Source: Verrucomicrobiota bacterium
GTDB lineage: Bacteria; Verrucomicrobiota; Verrucomicrobiia; Opitutales; UBA2995
NCBI GenBank assembly: GCA_027297085.1
Contig: JAPUIL010000755.1
Location: 1-5,025 of the forward strand
Direction of reading: 5' to 3'
Length of the DNA stretch: 5,025 nt
A program made the position numbers and the translations under genes. Below, piece after piece: positions 1 to 5,025 of the stretch. The first letter of the stretch is position 1. Every line of letters begins with the position of its first letter. The notes beneath the pieces are model-generated. The model saw nothing but the letters and a program-made list of their open reading frames with translations. It was not told the DNA's origin and did no database searches.

Positions 1-388
1 CATGCAGATCGCGTCCATGATCGCTCGCAAGATTCCAGCACATGATGTTTGTTATACGCCCGGTGCGTTGATCGACTACGGGGCAGGGATTGCCTGCAGT
101 TTCATTTCCAGCATCCCAAACGACGATAGGCGCTGACCAGGCTTCACCGCCGTCCGTCGAACGTTTTACAACCATGTCGATATTGCCACTGTCGCCACGG
201 TTGTCCTTTCGCGCTTCACAAAAGGCGAGTAGCGAACCGTCCTTGGTCGTAATAAGAGAAGGGATACGATAATTCGAGTAACCTTCTTCTCCTGATTTGA
301 AGAGCATGGATTCGTCAAATCCGAATGCTGCACTGGAGAGCCATGACAAAAGAAAAGCTATTCCGAACAGGATAAGTAATTGTTTCAT
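1..388 (-). CDS. Sialidase-like exo-glycosidase (GH33 type), N-terminal part, cut by the window edge
   Basis: The gene starts at the ATG whose first base is 388 and runs off the left edge after 129 complete codons; the C-terminal catalytic residues are outside the window. Residues 1-23 form a signal peptide (MKQ, then a hydrophobic core to about SSAAFG), so export is likely. Visible sialidase hallmarks are YRIP at 40-43, whose Arg41 corresponds to the first arginine of the carboxylate-binding triad; AFCEAR at 55-60; RGDSGNID at 64-71, where Asp66 matches the region of the acid/base aspartate; an Asp-box STDGGEAW at 77-84; and GNPCPV at 99-104. The family releases terminal sialic acids from glycoconjugates. 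In environmental bacteria many relatives are uncharacterised and could act on other acidic sugars. It lies downstream of three sulfatase genes in the same direction after a 130-base gap, so it could belong to the same unit or have its own promoter. No Shine-Dalgarno sequence precedes the ATG. Family assignment is firm; substrate is inferred. Confidence 0.88.
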   Translation of the reverse strand, partial: MKQLLILFGIAFLLSWLSSAAFGFDESMLFKSGEEGYSNYRIPSLITTKDGSLLAFCEARKDNRGDSGNIDMVVKRSTDGGEAWSAPIVVWDAGNETAGNPCPVVDQRTGRITNIMCWNLASDHGRDLH

Positions 389-406
389 GTCTTATTTTAA
401 AAAGTA

Positions 407-412
407 ATTATA
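407..412 (-). promoter_or_regulatory. Possible -10 element for the sialidase-like gene
   Basis: On the minus strand a perfect TATAAT hexamer lies 18 bases before the ATG at 388, in an AT-rich stretch. The -35 region at the expected spacing (about 430-435) reads ATCTCT, a poor match to TTGACA, and falls in the arm of an inverted repeat. A start of transcription about 7 bases downstream would give a leader of roughly a dozen bases. AT-rich sequence produces such matches by chance, so this is only a candidate. Confidence 0.22.
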
Positions 413-414
413 TA

Positions 415-502
415 AACCGCGGAGGCCGCAGAGATCGCAGAGGATGTGATGTAGAATAAAACTCAATATATTTTCTCGGCGCTCTCAGCGTGCTCTGCGG
501 TT
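415..502. repeat. Intergenic long imperfect inverted repeat (REP/MITE-like), possible terminator
   Basis: Arms 415-441 and 476-502 are inverted copies of each other: 21 of 27 bases match without gaps, with a 34-base AT-rich centre. Read outward, each arm ends in CTCTGCGG-type or CTCCGCGG-type sequence followed by TT. The element fills most of the 130-base gap between sulfatase A and the sialidase-like gene. In the minus-strand transcript the stem is followed by a U-rich run (about 414-396), so it could reduce read-through from the sulfatase operon. The mismatches and large loop make it unlike a compact intrinsic terminator. A dispersed repeat that incidentally forms a hairpin is the better description. 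Copy number elsewhere in the genome cannot be seen here. Confidence 0.7.
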
Positions 503-518
503 AAGTTATTGTTTTCTT

Positions 519-2096
519 TCATTTTAAAGGCAAAGCACCTTTCCATCCTGCTTCCAGGAAGCGTTGATGTTGGAAAACGGTGGCGGCCTGGTCGATCTGG
601 CTGGCTATGTTAATCATTTCTTCGGGATCGGTTTGATGGTCGTAAAGTTCCGAAGCGACTACTTTACCACTCTCCCATTCTTTCCATTCCACATAGCGAT
701 AACGATCGGTCCGAACCGCGTAGCCCATGACATCGCCGTGTTTTTCATGACGGACTCCCTCGAACATACGAGGGTATTGATTAAAAGTTGCTGTTTTCCA
801 GGGGCGATTTGGTTTCGAGAGTAAGGGCTTCATACTTAAGCCTTCCAGTTTTGACGAAACATCCAATCCGCAAACGTCGGCAAGGGTAGGATAGAGGTCG
901 ACGAGCTCCACAAAAGCATTGGATGTTGCCCCCTGGTTTGCTTGTCCTGGAACCGAGAGGATTAATGGGACTCTTGCTGCGAGCTCGTAGTTATTTGCCT
1001 TGGTCCAAAGCCCTTGTTCCCCCAAATGAAAGCCGTGATCTCCCCAAAGGCAAACGATGGTGTTGTCTGATAGTTCCAATTTTTCCAGCCGATCCAATAG
1101 GTGCCCGATTAACGCATCCACATAACTGATACAGGCGTAATAACCGTGCCTAAGCTCCTGAATCTTTTCTTCGGATAATTGAGTCAGATCTTCGGGAATA
1201 TCTGTATATCCTTCCAGCTCATGCCAAGTTCTTGTCGCGTATTCTGGGGCTCCCCGGGGCAAAGAGTTGGACACGGGTCTTGGGATTTCAGCCCGATCAT
1301 ATAGGTCCCAATACTTTTTTGGAGCGACGAAAGGGAGATGGGGCTTGCGGAATCCGACTCCAAGGAAGAATGGCTGTTGTTTCTCTTTAAAAGTGTCCAG
1401 TGCTTCCTCGGCGGCATCGCAAACGAGTCCATCGACGAAGGTATTGTCCGGGACATCCTCGCCCTCGGAAGCTTCGCGTTTAAGGGTTTCGACAGCCAGG
1501 TTCTCAGGGGATGCATAACGCCATTCGTGTTTTCTGCCTGAGTCGTAGATGGGTTCCTCCGACCAGGAAGGTGGATCCTTCATGGGTGCGCCGCTTCCGT
1601 GGTATATTTTTCCAATGGATCGTGTGTAGTATCCGTTGTTTTTAAAGTGCTGAGGAAGCGAAACAATGTTCGGTAGTGCTTCTCGGAAGTGAGTGCTCAG
1701 ATCCCATACCTTGTTCGTGTCCGGTCGGCGACCCGAGAGTAATGACAGGCGTGACGGTGCGCAAACTGCCAGTTGGCAGTAAGCGCGATTGAAGAGAGTT
1801 CCCTTTGCTGCCAAGCGATCGAAGTTTGGAGTGATTGCGATCTCGTCGCCGTAGCAGGCGAGGTTGGGGCGAAGGTCGTCGATGGCGATGAATAAAACGT
1901 TGGGAGCGGCACTAAGGTGCGAAGGCAAAAGGCAGAAGGCTGAAGGCAAAATTATTAGAATACAGAAAACAAATTTTTGCTTCAAGGTAGGGCCTGATTG
2001 CCGAGCAGGCCGGTTGTCTTTGATTTTCGGACGGATCTCTCTTCGCTCAAGCTTCGTAGGACACGTCGGCGATCCGCTACCACTATTAGTGTTCAT
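519..2096 (-). CDS. Sulfatase A, iduronate-2-sulfatase-like, exported, with unusual N-terminal extension
   Basis: This 525-residue type I sulfatase hydrolyses sulfate esters using a formylglycine made from cysteine. It closely resembles iduronate-2-sulfatase (human IDS is 550 residues), and all the expected active-site residues are present: Asp73-Asp74 in IAIDDLRP, Cys112 in CAPSR followed by LLSGRRPDT, Lys163 and His166 in GKIYH, His253 in KPHLPF, Asp353-His354 in GDHGFHLGEQ, and Lys366 in LWTK. The C-terminal subdomain ends with ELYDHQTDPEE. Family members cut 2-sulfated uronic acids in heparan or dermatan sulfate; bacterial relatives also act on algal polysaccharides such as ulvan, so the substrate is open. 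The ATG overlaps the stop of sulfatase B as ATGA, which supports this start. The signal peptide does not begin until about residue 38 (LKQK, hydrophobic core 42-57, cleavage near SHLSA at 59-63), because residues 6-37 are encoded by a repeat-like insert. A TTG at 1985 is a possible alternative start. Maturation needs a formylglycine-generating enzyme encoded elsewhere. Confidence 0.95.
   Translation of the reverse strand: MNTNSGSGSPTCPTKLERREIRPKIKDNRPARQSGPTLKQKFVFCILIILPSAFCLLPSHLSAAPNVLFIAIDDLRPNLACYGDEIAITPNFDRLAAKGTLFNRAYCQLAVCAPSRLSLLSGRRPDTNKVWDLSTHFREALPNIVSLPQHFKNNGYYTRSIGKIYHGSGAPMKDPPSWSEEPIYDSGRKHEWRYASPENLAVETLKREASEGEDVPDNTFVDGLVCDAAEEALDTFKEKQQPFFLGVGFRKPHLPFVAPKKYWDLYDRAEIPRPVSNSLPRGAPEYATRTWHELEGYTDIPEDLTQLSEEKIQELRHGYYACISYVDALIGHLLDRLEKLELSDNTIVCLWGDHGFHLGEQGLWTKANNYELAARVPLILSVPGQANQGATSNAFVELVDLYPTLADVCGLDVSSKLEGLSMKPLLSKPNRPWKTATFNQYPRMFEGVRHEKHGDVMGYAVRTDRYRYVEWKEWESGKVVASELYDHQTDPEEMINIASQIDQAATVFQHQRFLEAGWKGALPLK
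1921..1948 (-). repeat. Four tandem heptamers in the signal-peptide DNA of sulfatase A
   Basis: On the plus strand the bases read GAAGGCA, AAAGGCA, GAAGGCT, GAAGGCA in direct succession. On the coding strand this is TGCCTTC-type repetition and yields LPSAFCLLPS within the hydrophobic core. Equivalent arrays occur at the same place in sulfatases B and C. Confidence 0.85.
1986..2081. repeat. 96-bp in-frame insert with imperfect inverted ends, inside sulfatase A
   Basis: The segment begins GGTAGGGCCTGATTGCCGA on the plus strand, and its other end read on the minus strand begins GGTAGCGGATCGCCGA. These ends match at 14 of 16 bases with a 3-base gap. An internal perfect stem, GGCCTG at 1991-1996 and CAGGCC at 2006-2011, flanks a 9-base loop. 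It spans exactly 32 codons and adds residues 6-37 of sulfatase A, eight of them Lys or Arg. Without it the protein would begin MNTNSLKQKFVF, an ordinary signal-peptide start. No target-site duplication is obvious. It looks like a small non-autonomous repeat of the REP or MITE kind, but copies elsewhere in the genome cannot be checked here. Confidence 0.62.
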
Positions 2097-3580
2097 TCGA
2101 AAAAATATTCGGGGTAGGTGAGCGTAAGTTTCGTTTTGTCAGGTTGGCCTTCCACAAAGCAGGCGTCGACCTCTTGTTTGAGTCGTATGACGTTTTGAGG
2201 ATTCAACATGGGATCGTTGGTATTTTCGCGCCAAGTCCGTAATCGTTTTTGTAGACGAGCCAAGGTCTTCGCGTGTTTGGGATTGGAAGCGAGGTTGTCG
2301 TATTCGTAGGGATCCTTTTGCAAGTCATATAATTCGAATTCAACGGGCCTCTCCATTTTGAGATAAGCGCTACGAATAGGTTCTTTCGCGGCGTTGATGG
2401 TATCCATGAGGCCTTCGAAGAAGCGGTTGTTAGTAAATGCGTAGCCCGGGTTAACTTTTCCCGGCATTAAATTTCGGATCAATTTATGGCGATCGTCCTG
2501 AACGGTTCTTTGAGGATAATAATTATGGGCTGAGTGGATGTGATACTCGGTAAACAGGTAGCGTCGCCAGTCTGGTGATTCACCCTTGAGTAATGGAATT
2601 AAAGATAGGCCCGGTAGATTCGGAATGGGTTCGGCGCCCGCCGCCTCAAGAAAAGTTGGAGCCAGGTCGATCAGGGACACGAGCTCTGTAGATACCAGGC
2701 CTGTTTCCCATGCATTTGGCCACTTCATGATTAAGGGCACTCGCGTGCCTCCCTCGTAAGAGGTGCGTTTCCCACGAAGCAAGTCAGCACCGTGGTCGCC
2801 AATATAGGCGATGACGGTGTTTTCGGATTTCCCGGTTTCTTCCAGTGCCTCAAGCAGATGGCCGATGAGTGTATCGAGTCGACTCATACAATTGTAATAA
2901 TCGGCGGTTTGCTGGCGCAGTTCCGCATTGTCGATGCCGAAGTAGGCAAGGGGTTTTACATCTTTACCGGTTAGCGGTTTTTTAGGGAGACCATCGACTT
3001 GTGTGGTAAAAGGTCGGTGGGCATCCGGGTAATTGACGCTTAGGAAGAATGGTTCATCGCCTGCAGACATGAAGCGTTTGGCTTCTTTAGCGTATTGGCC
3101 TTGATCTTTTCTAGCGAAGTTTGCCGAAGGAATAGCTTTAAAATCAAAGGGAAATGCTGACTCGGGATTCACATGGAGCTTGCCGATGATACCTGTCCGG
3201 TAATAGGCTTTCTTGAGGCTTTTAACAATATTCGACGTGTTTTCGTCATACATGCGGAACTTCCAGGTCGCCAAACCAATTTGTCCATTCTGATGAGGAT
3301 AGAGGCCGGTGAGAAAGGAAGCACGCGATTGGCTGCAACCAGCCTGGGCGACATAAGCGTTCTTAAAAAGTACACCTTCACTGGCGAGTTTATCCAAAAC
3401 TGGCGTCTGGATGTAAGGTTCGCCATAGCAGCCCAGTTCCTGGCCGTTATCTTCGGAAACAATCAGTAAGATGTTTGGAGCGGCCAGCGCGCCTAAAGGT
3501 AGAAGGCAGAAGGTAGTAGGCAGAATGAACAGCGTTTTGCTGAAGCAAAAAAGAAATGGATGGAAAAACTTTGTCTTCAT
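2093..3580 (-). CDS. Sulfatase B, heparan N-sulfatase (SGSH)-like, exported
   Basis: The product has 495 residues from the ATG at 3580, close to human SGSH (502). That start overlaps the stop of sulfatase C as ATGA and leads directly into a signal peptide: MKTK, hydrophobic core to about residue 29, cleavage near GALA at 30-33. An in-frame ATG at 3622 would add 14 basic residues and a 46-base overlap, so I prefer 3580. SGSH-like features are SEDNG at 42-46, ELGCYG, LTGLYPHQNGQIGL at 90-103, RTGIIGKLHV at 128-137 (Lys134, His136), ESAFPFDF, YPDAHRPF with His188, GDHG with Asp262-His263, and RGKRTSYEGGTRVPL at 269-283. The formylglycine site is Cys82 in CSQSR, where Gln84 replaces the usual Pro or Ala; the first metal-site residue is Glu43 rather than Asp. 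SGSH removes N-sulfate from glucosamine, but bacterial relatives vary, so the reaction here could be O-desulfation of another sugar. Sulfatase A follows with another ATGA overlap. Confidence 0.93.
   Translation of the reverse strand: MKTKFFHPFLFCFSKTLFILPTTFCLLPLGALAAPNILLIVSEDNGQELGCYGEPYIQTPVLDKLASEGVLFKNAYVAQAGCSQSRASFLTGLYPHQNGQIGLATWKFRMYDENTSNIVKSLKKAYYRTGIIGKLHVNPESAFPFDFKAIPSANFARKDQGQYAKEAKRFMSAGDEPFFLSVNYPDAHRPFTTQVDGLPKKPLTGKDVKPLAYFGIDNAELRQQTADYYNCMSRLDTLIGHLLEALEETGKSENTVIAYIGDHGADLLRGKRTSYEGGTRVPLIMKWPNAWETGLVSTELVSLIDLAPTFLEAAGAEPIPNLPGLSLIPLLKGESPDWRRYLFTEYHIHSAHNYYPQRTVQDDRHKLIRNLMPGKVNPGYAFTNNRFFEGLMDTINAAKEPIRSAYLKMERPVEFELYDLQKDPYEYDNLASNPKHAKTLARLQKRLRTWRENTNDPMLNPQNVIRLKQEVDACFVEGQPDKTKLTLTYPEYFFE
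3495..3529 (-). repeat. Heptamer array in the signal-peptide DNA of sulfatase B
   Basis: Plus-strand units are AAAGGTA, GAAGGCA, GAAGGTA, GTAGGCA and a decayed GAATGAA, all in uninterrupted 7-base phase. The coding strand gives LFILPTTFCLLP, matching the register seen in sulfatase A. The units are more degenerate than in A. Confidence 0.75.
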
Positions 3581-5019
3581 CGGGCGGATTCGACTGGGGC
3601 GGCGTTTGTTTTGGGTAACCATGCTGCTAATTGGTCCATGATTTTTCGACTGCCTTTATGATCGGCAAGATTCGTCCATTCGTAAGGATCATTCTCGGTA
3701 TCGTAAAGTTCCTCGTCTCCTCCCGCGTATCGGATGTACCGATACCGGTCGTCCCTTACTGCGTGATTGCTTTGACCGTAGGTTATCAAGGCTGGTTCCC
3801 AGTTGGCATTGGGATTCTTGAGTAACGGAGTGAGGCTCCTGCCTTCGAGGTGCTCCGGTGTGGGAAGGTCACATAGTTCGCTGAGTGTTGGGTATAGGTC
3901 GATGAGTGTGACAGGACGATAACTGACCTGACCTTTTTTGAATCCTGGAGCTACGATGATATAAGGGATGTGGGTGGCTTTTTCATAGAGCACAAATTTT
4001 TCCCAGTGTTCTTTTTCACCTACATGAAAACCATGGTCGGACCAGAGCACGATGATGGTGTTGTCCGCCTTGCCGCTTGCATCCAAGGCATCGATTAAGC
4101 GGCCCACATTGTAGTCTGCAAAGCTTGCTGCTGCCTGATATCCACGCACTGCCTTTTTGAAGATCATTGGGTCACGTGCTTTCTCTGCCTTGAACGTGCT
4201 CATAAAGCTTCGATTGGAGGGGTGAAGCATCTTGCGTGCTTCGTCTGGCAAATCATTCAAATCGGCGGCATTCAGGTCTGGCATCTCCAGATCTCTCATG
4301 GGGTAGGCAGTATACCAATCTTGTGGTGTGTAAAATGGCATGTGTGGCCGGAAGATACCAGTTGCAATGAAGAAGGGCCCATCGATTTTCTGGATCTTGT
4401 CGATTGCCCAATCGACCGTCCTGTTATCGATGTGGAAATCCGGATCATCCGGGTAGACGCCCCAGTCGAAATTTCGGCTGACCTTTCCCGTGGATCCGTT
4501 GGGTCTTGTCCATTTTTTAATGCCATTTAAATTTCCCTCAGCAGGCATGGGACGGTCGGGTTGGCTGGATGGAAATTCCACATATTCGTCAAAGGCCTCG
4601 TAAGCATGAAAAGCGGTGCCGTGATGGTGAAAGATTTTCCCTGAACCGTAAGTGCGATAACCATGGTTCTTAAAGTGTTGGGGGAGGATGGTTGCTTCGG
4701 GTAACGCTTTTCGCCAATCACTTCTATTTCCGTAAACACCACTGGTGGATGGGCGCACACCGCTCAGCGCGGATGCACGTGAGGGGTTGCAGGCCGGGGA
4801 GTTGCAATAGCCACGGGCAAAGAACGTTCCGCGTTCGGCCAACCGTTCGAGGTTGGGTGTTTTGATCGGATTAGATTTATCGAACAAGGTTGTCCAATCG
4901 TTCATATCGTCGATGGCGATGAAGAGAACGTTGGGACGGGCACTCACCTGCCAAGGATGAAGGAGGAAGGCTAAGGGCAGAATGGTGAGAGTCAGCCAAA
5001 ATTGAATGGTACGTGACAT
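3577..5019 (-). CDS. Sulfatase C, iduronate-2-sulfatase-like, exported; first visible gene of the operon
   Basis: This 480-residue type I sulfatase has a complete active-site set: Asp37-Asp38 in IAIDDMNDW, Cys77 in CNPSR (formylglycine site) followed by ALSGVRPST, Lys128 and His131 in GSGKIFH, His226 in RPHMPF, Asp328-His329 in SDHGFHVGEKEHW, and Lys341. The C-terminal part carries RDDRYRYIRY and ELYDTENDPYEWTNLA. The pattern is that of the iduronate-2-sulfatase group, more distant from human IDS than sulfatase A, and the natural substrate is not known. Residues 1-27 form a signal peptide with probable cleavage after VSA. Only six bases lie upstream in the window, so any promoter or ribosome site is out of view and further operon genes may precede it. 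Its stop codon is shared with the start of sulfatase B (ATGA). Sulfatase C and A share a well-conserved DNA block at the start of the mature enzyme, suggesting they are paralogues separated by B. Confidence 0.94.
   Translation of the reverse strand: MSRTIQFWLTLTILPLAFLLHPWQVSARPNVLFIAIDDMNDWTTLFDKSNPIKTPNLERLAERGTFFARGYCNSPACNPSRASALSGVRPSTSGVYGNRSDWRKALPEATILPQHFKNHGYRTYGSGKIFHHHGTAFHAYEAFDEYVEFPSSQPDRPMPAEGNLNGIKKWTRPNGSTGKVSRNFDWGVYPDDPDFHIDNRTVDWAIDKIQKIDGPFFIATGIFRPHMPFYTPQDWYTAYPMRDLEMPDLNAADLNDLPDEARKMLHPSNRSFMSTFKAEKARDPMIFKKAVRGYQAAASFADYNVGRLIDALDASGKADNTIIVLWSDHGFHVGEKEHWEKFVLYEKATHIPYIIVAPGFKKGQVSYRPVTLIDLYPTLSELCDLPTPEHLEGRSLTPLLKNPNANWEPALITYGQSNHAVRDDRYRYIRYAGGDEELYDTENDPYEWTNLADHKGSRKIMDQLAAWLPKTNAAPVESAR
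4952..4986 (-). repeat. Heptamer array in the signal-peptide DNA of sulfatase C
   Basis: Plus-strand units are CAAGGAT, GAAGGAG, GAAGGCT, AAGGGCA and GAATGGT in continuous 7-base phase. The coding strand gives ILPLAFLLHP, again aligned with the ILPSAFCLLP core of sulfatase A. This is the most degenerate of the three arrays. Confidence 0.65.
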
Positions 5020-5025
5020 AATTGA

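Noticed and set aside
415..502. CRISPR repeat or tRNA-like structure in the intergenic gap
   Set aside because: There is only one inverted pair, no regularly spaced direct repeats, and no cloverleaf with the conserved tRNA bases.
90..1541. Plus-strand open frames, such as those at 90-272, 564-824 and 1267-1518
   Set aside because: They lie opposite clearly conserved sulfatase and sialidase codons, show no domain or ribosome site, and are antisense shadows.
1925..1966. Lipoprotein signal in sulfatase A because of cysteines in the hydrophobic core
   Set aside because: The cysteines (45 and 55) are within the core and are not preceded by a lipobox; a standard SHLSA cleavage site follows. The SAFC cysteine is a product of the heptamer repeat.
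1983..1985. TTG at 1985 as the true start of sulfatase A
   Set aside because: It gives a tidy signal peptide, but there is no ribosome site before it and the ATG at 2096 is coupled by ATGA to sulfatase B. It is kept only as an alternative.
1986..2081. Complete insertion sequence in sulfatase A
   Set aside because: It is only 96 bp, encodes no transposase and has no clear target-site duplication, so at most it is a non-autonomous repeat.
3581..3622. Upstream ATG at 3622 as start of sulfatase B
   Set aside because: It would put 14 basic residues ahead of the signal peptide and overlap sulfatase C by 46 bases. The ATG at 3580 gives a clean ATGA junction.

Overview
All genes in this window lie on the minus strand. 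Transcription order, from right to left, is sulfatase C (3577-5019), sulfatase B (2093-3580), sulfatase A (519-2096), then a sialidase-like gene that starts at 388 and runs off the left edge. The two sulfatase junctions are 4-base ATGA start/stop overlaps, so the three sulfatases almost certainly form one translationally coupled operon. A 127-base intergenic gap (positions 392-518, or 389-518 counting up to the start codon) holds a long imperfect inverted repeat that separates them from the sialidase-like gene.

A and C resemble iduronate-2-sulfatase (IDS). B resembles N-sulfoglucosamine sulfohydrolase (SGSH, heparan N-sulfatase). The fourth gene shows the N-terminal hallmarks of a GH33 exo-sialidase (YRIP arginine, acid/base aspartate region, Asp-box). 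Every product has an N-terminal export signal. Together they look like an exported set that strips sulfate esters and terminal acidic sugars from a complex sulfated glycan. The real substrate cannot be read from the sequence: in aquatic bacteria these sulfatase families act on algal polysaccharides as well as animal glycosaminoglycans or mucin.

The organism is probably a member of the PVC group (Verrucomicrobiota, Lentisphaerota or Planctomycetota), with Verrucomicrobiota most likely. The reasons are clustered sulfatases without a SusC/D pair in view, absence of Shine-Dalgarno sequences at the visible starts, and short dispersed-type repeats. This is inference, not a database match.

The least ordinary features are repeats lying inside coding DNA. 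(1) A 96-bp segment with imperfect inverted ends (1986-2081) sits in frame between codon 5 and the signal peptide of sulfatase A, adding 32 basic residues. (2) All three sulfatase genes carry 4-5 tandem copies of a degenerate heptamer, GAAGGCA on the plus strand, in the DNA for the signal-peptide core, always in the same reading register. (3) Sulfatase B has CSQSR in place of the usual C-x-P/A-x-R formylglycine motif. No RNA genes, CRISPR arrays or complete insertion sequences were seen.
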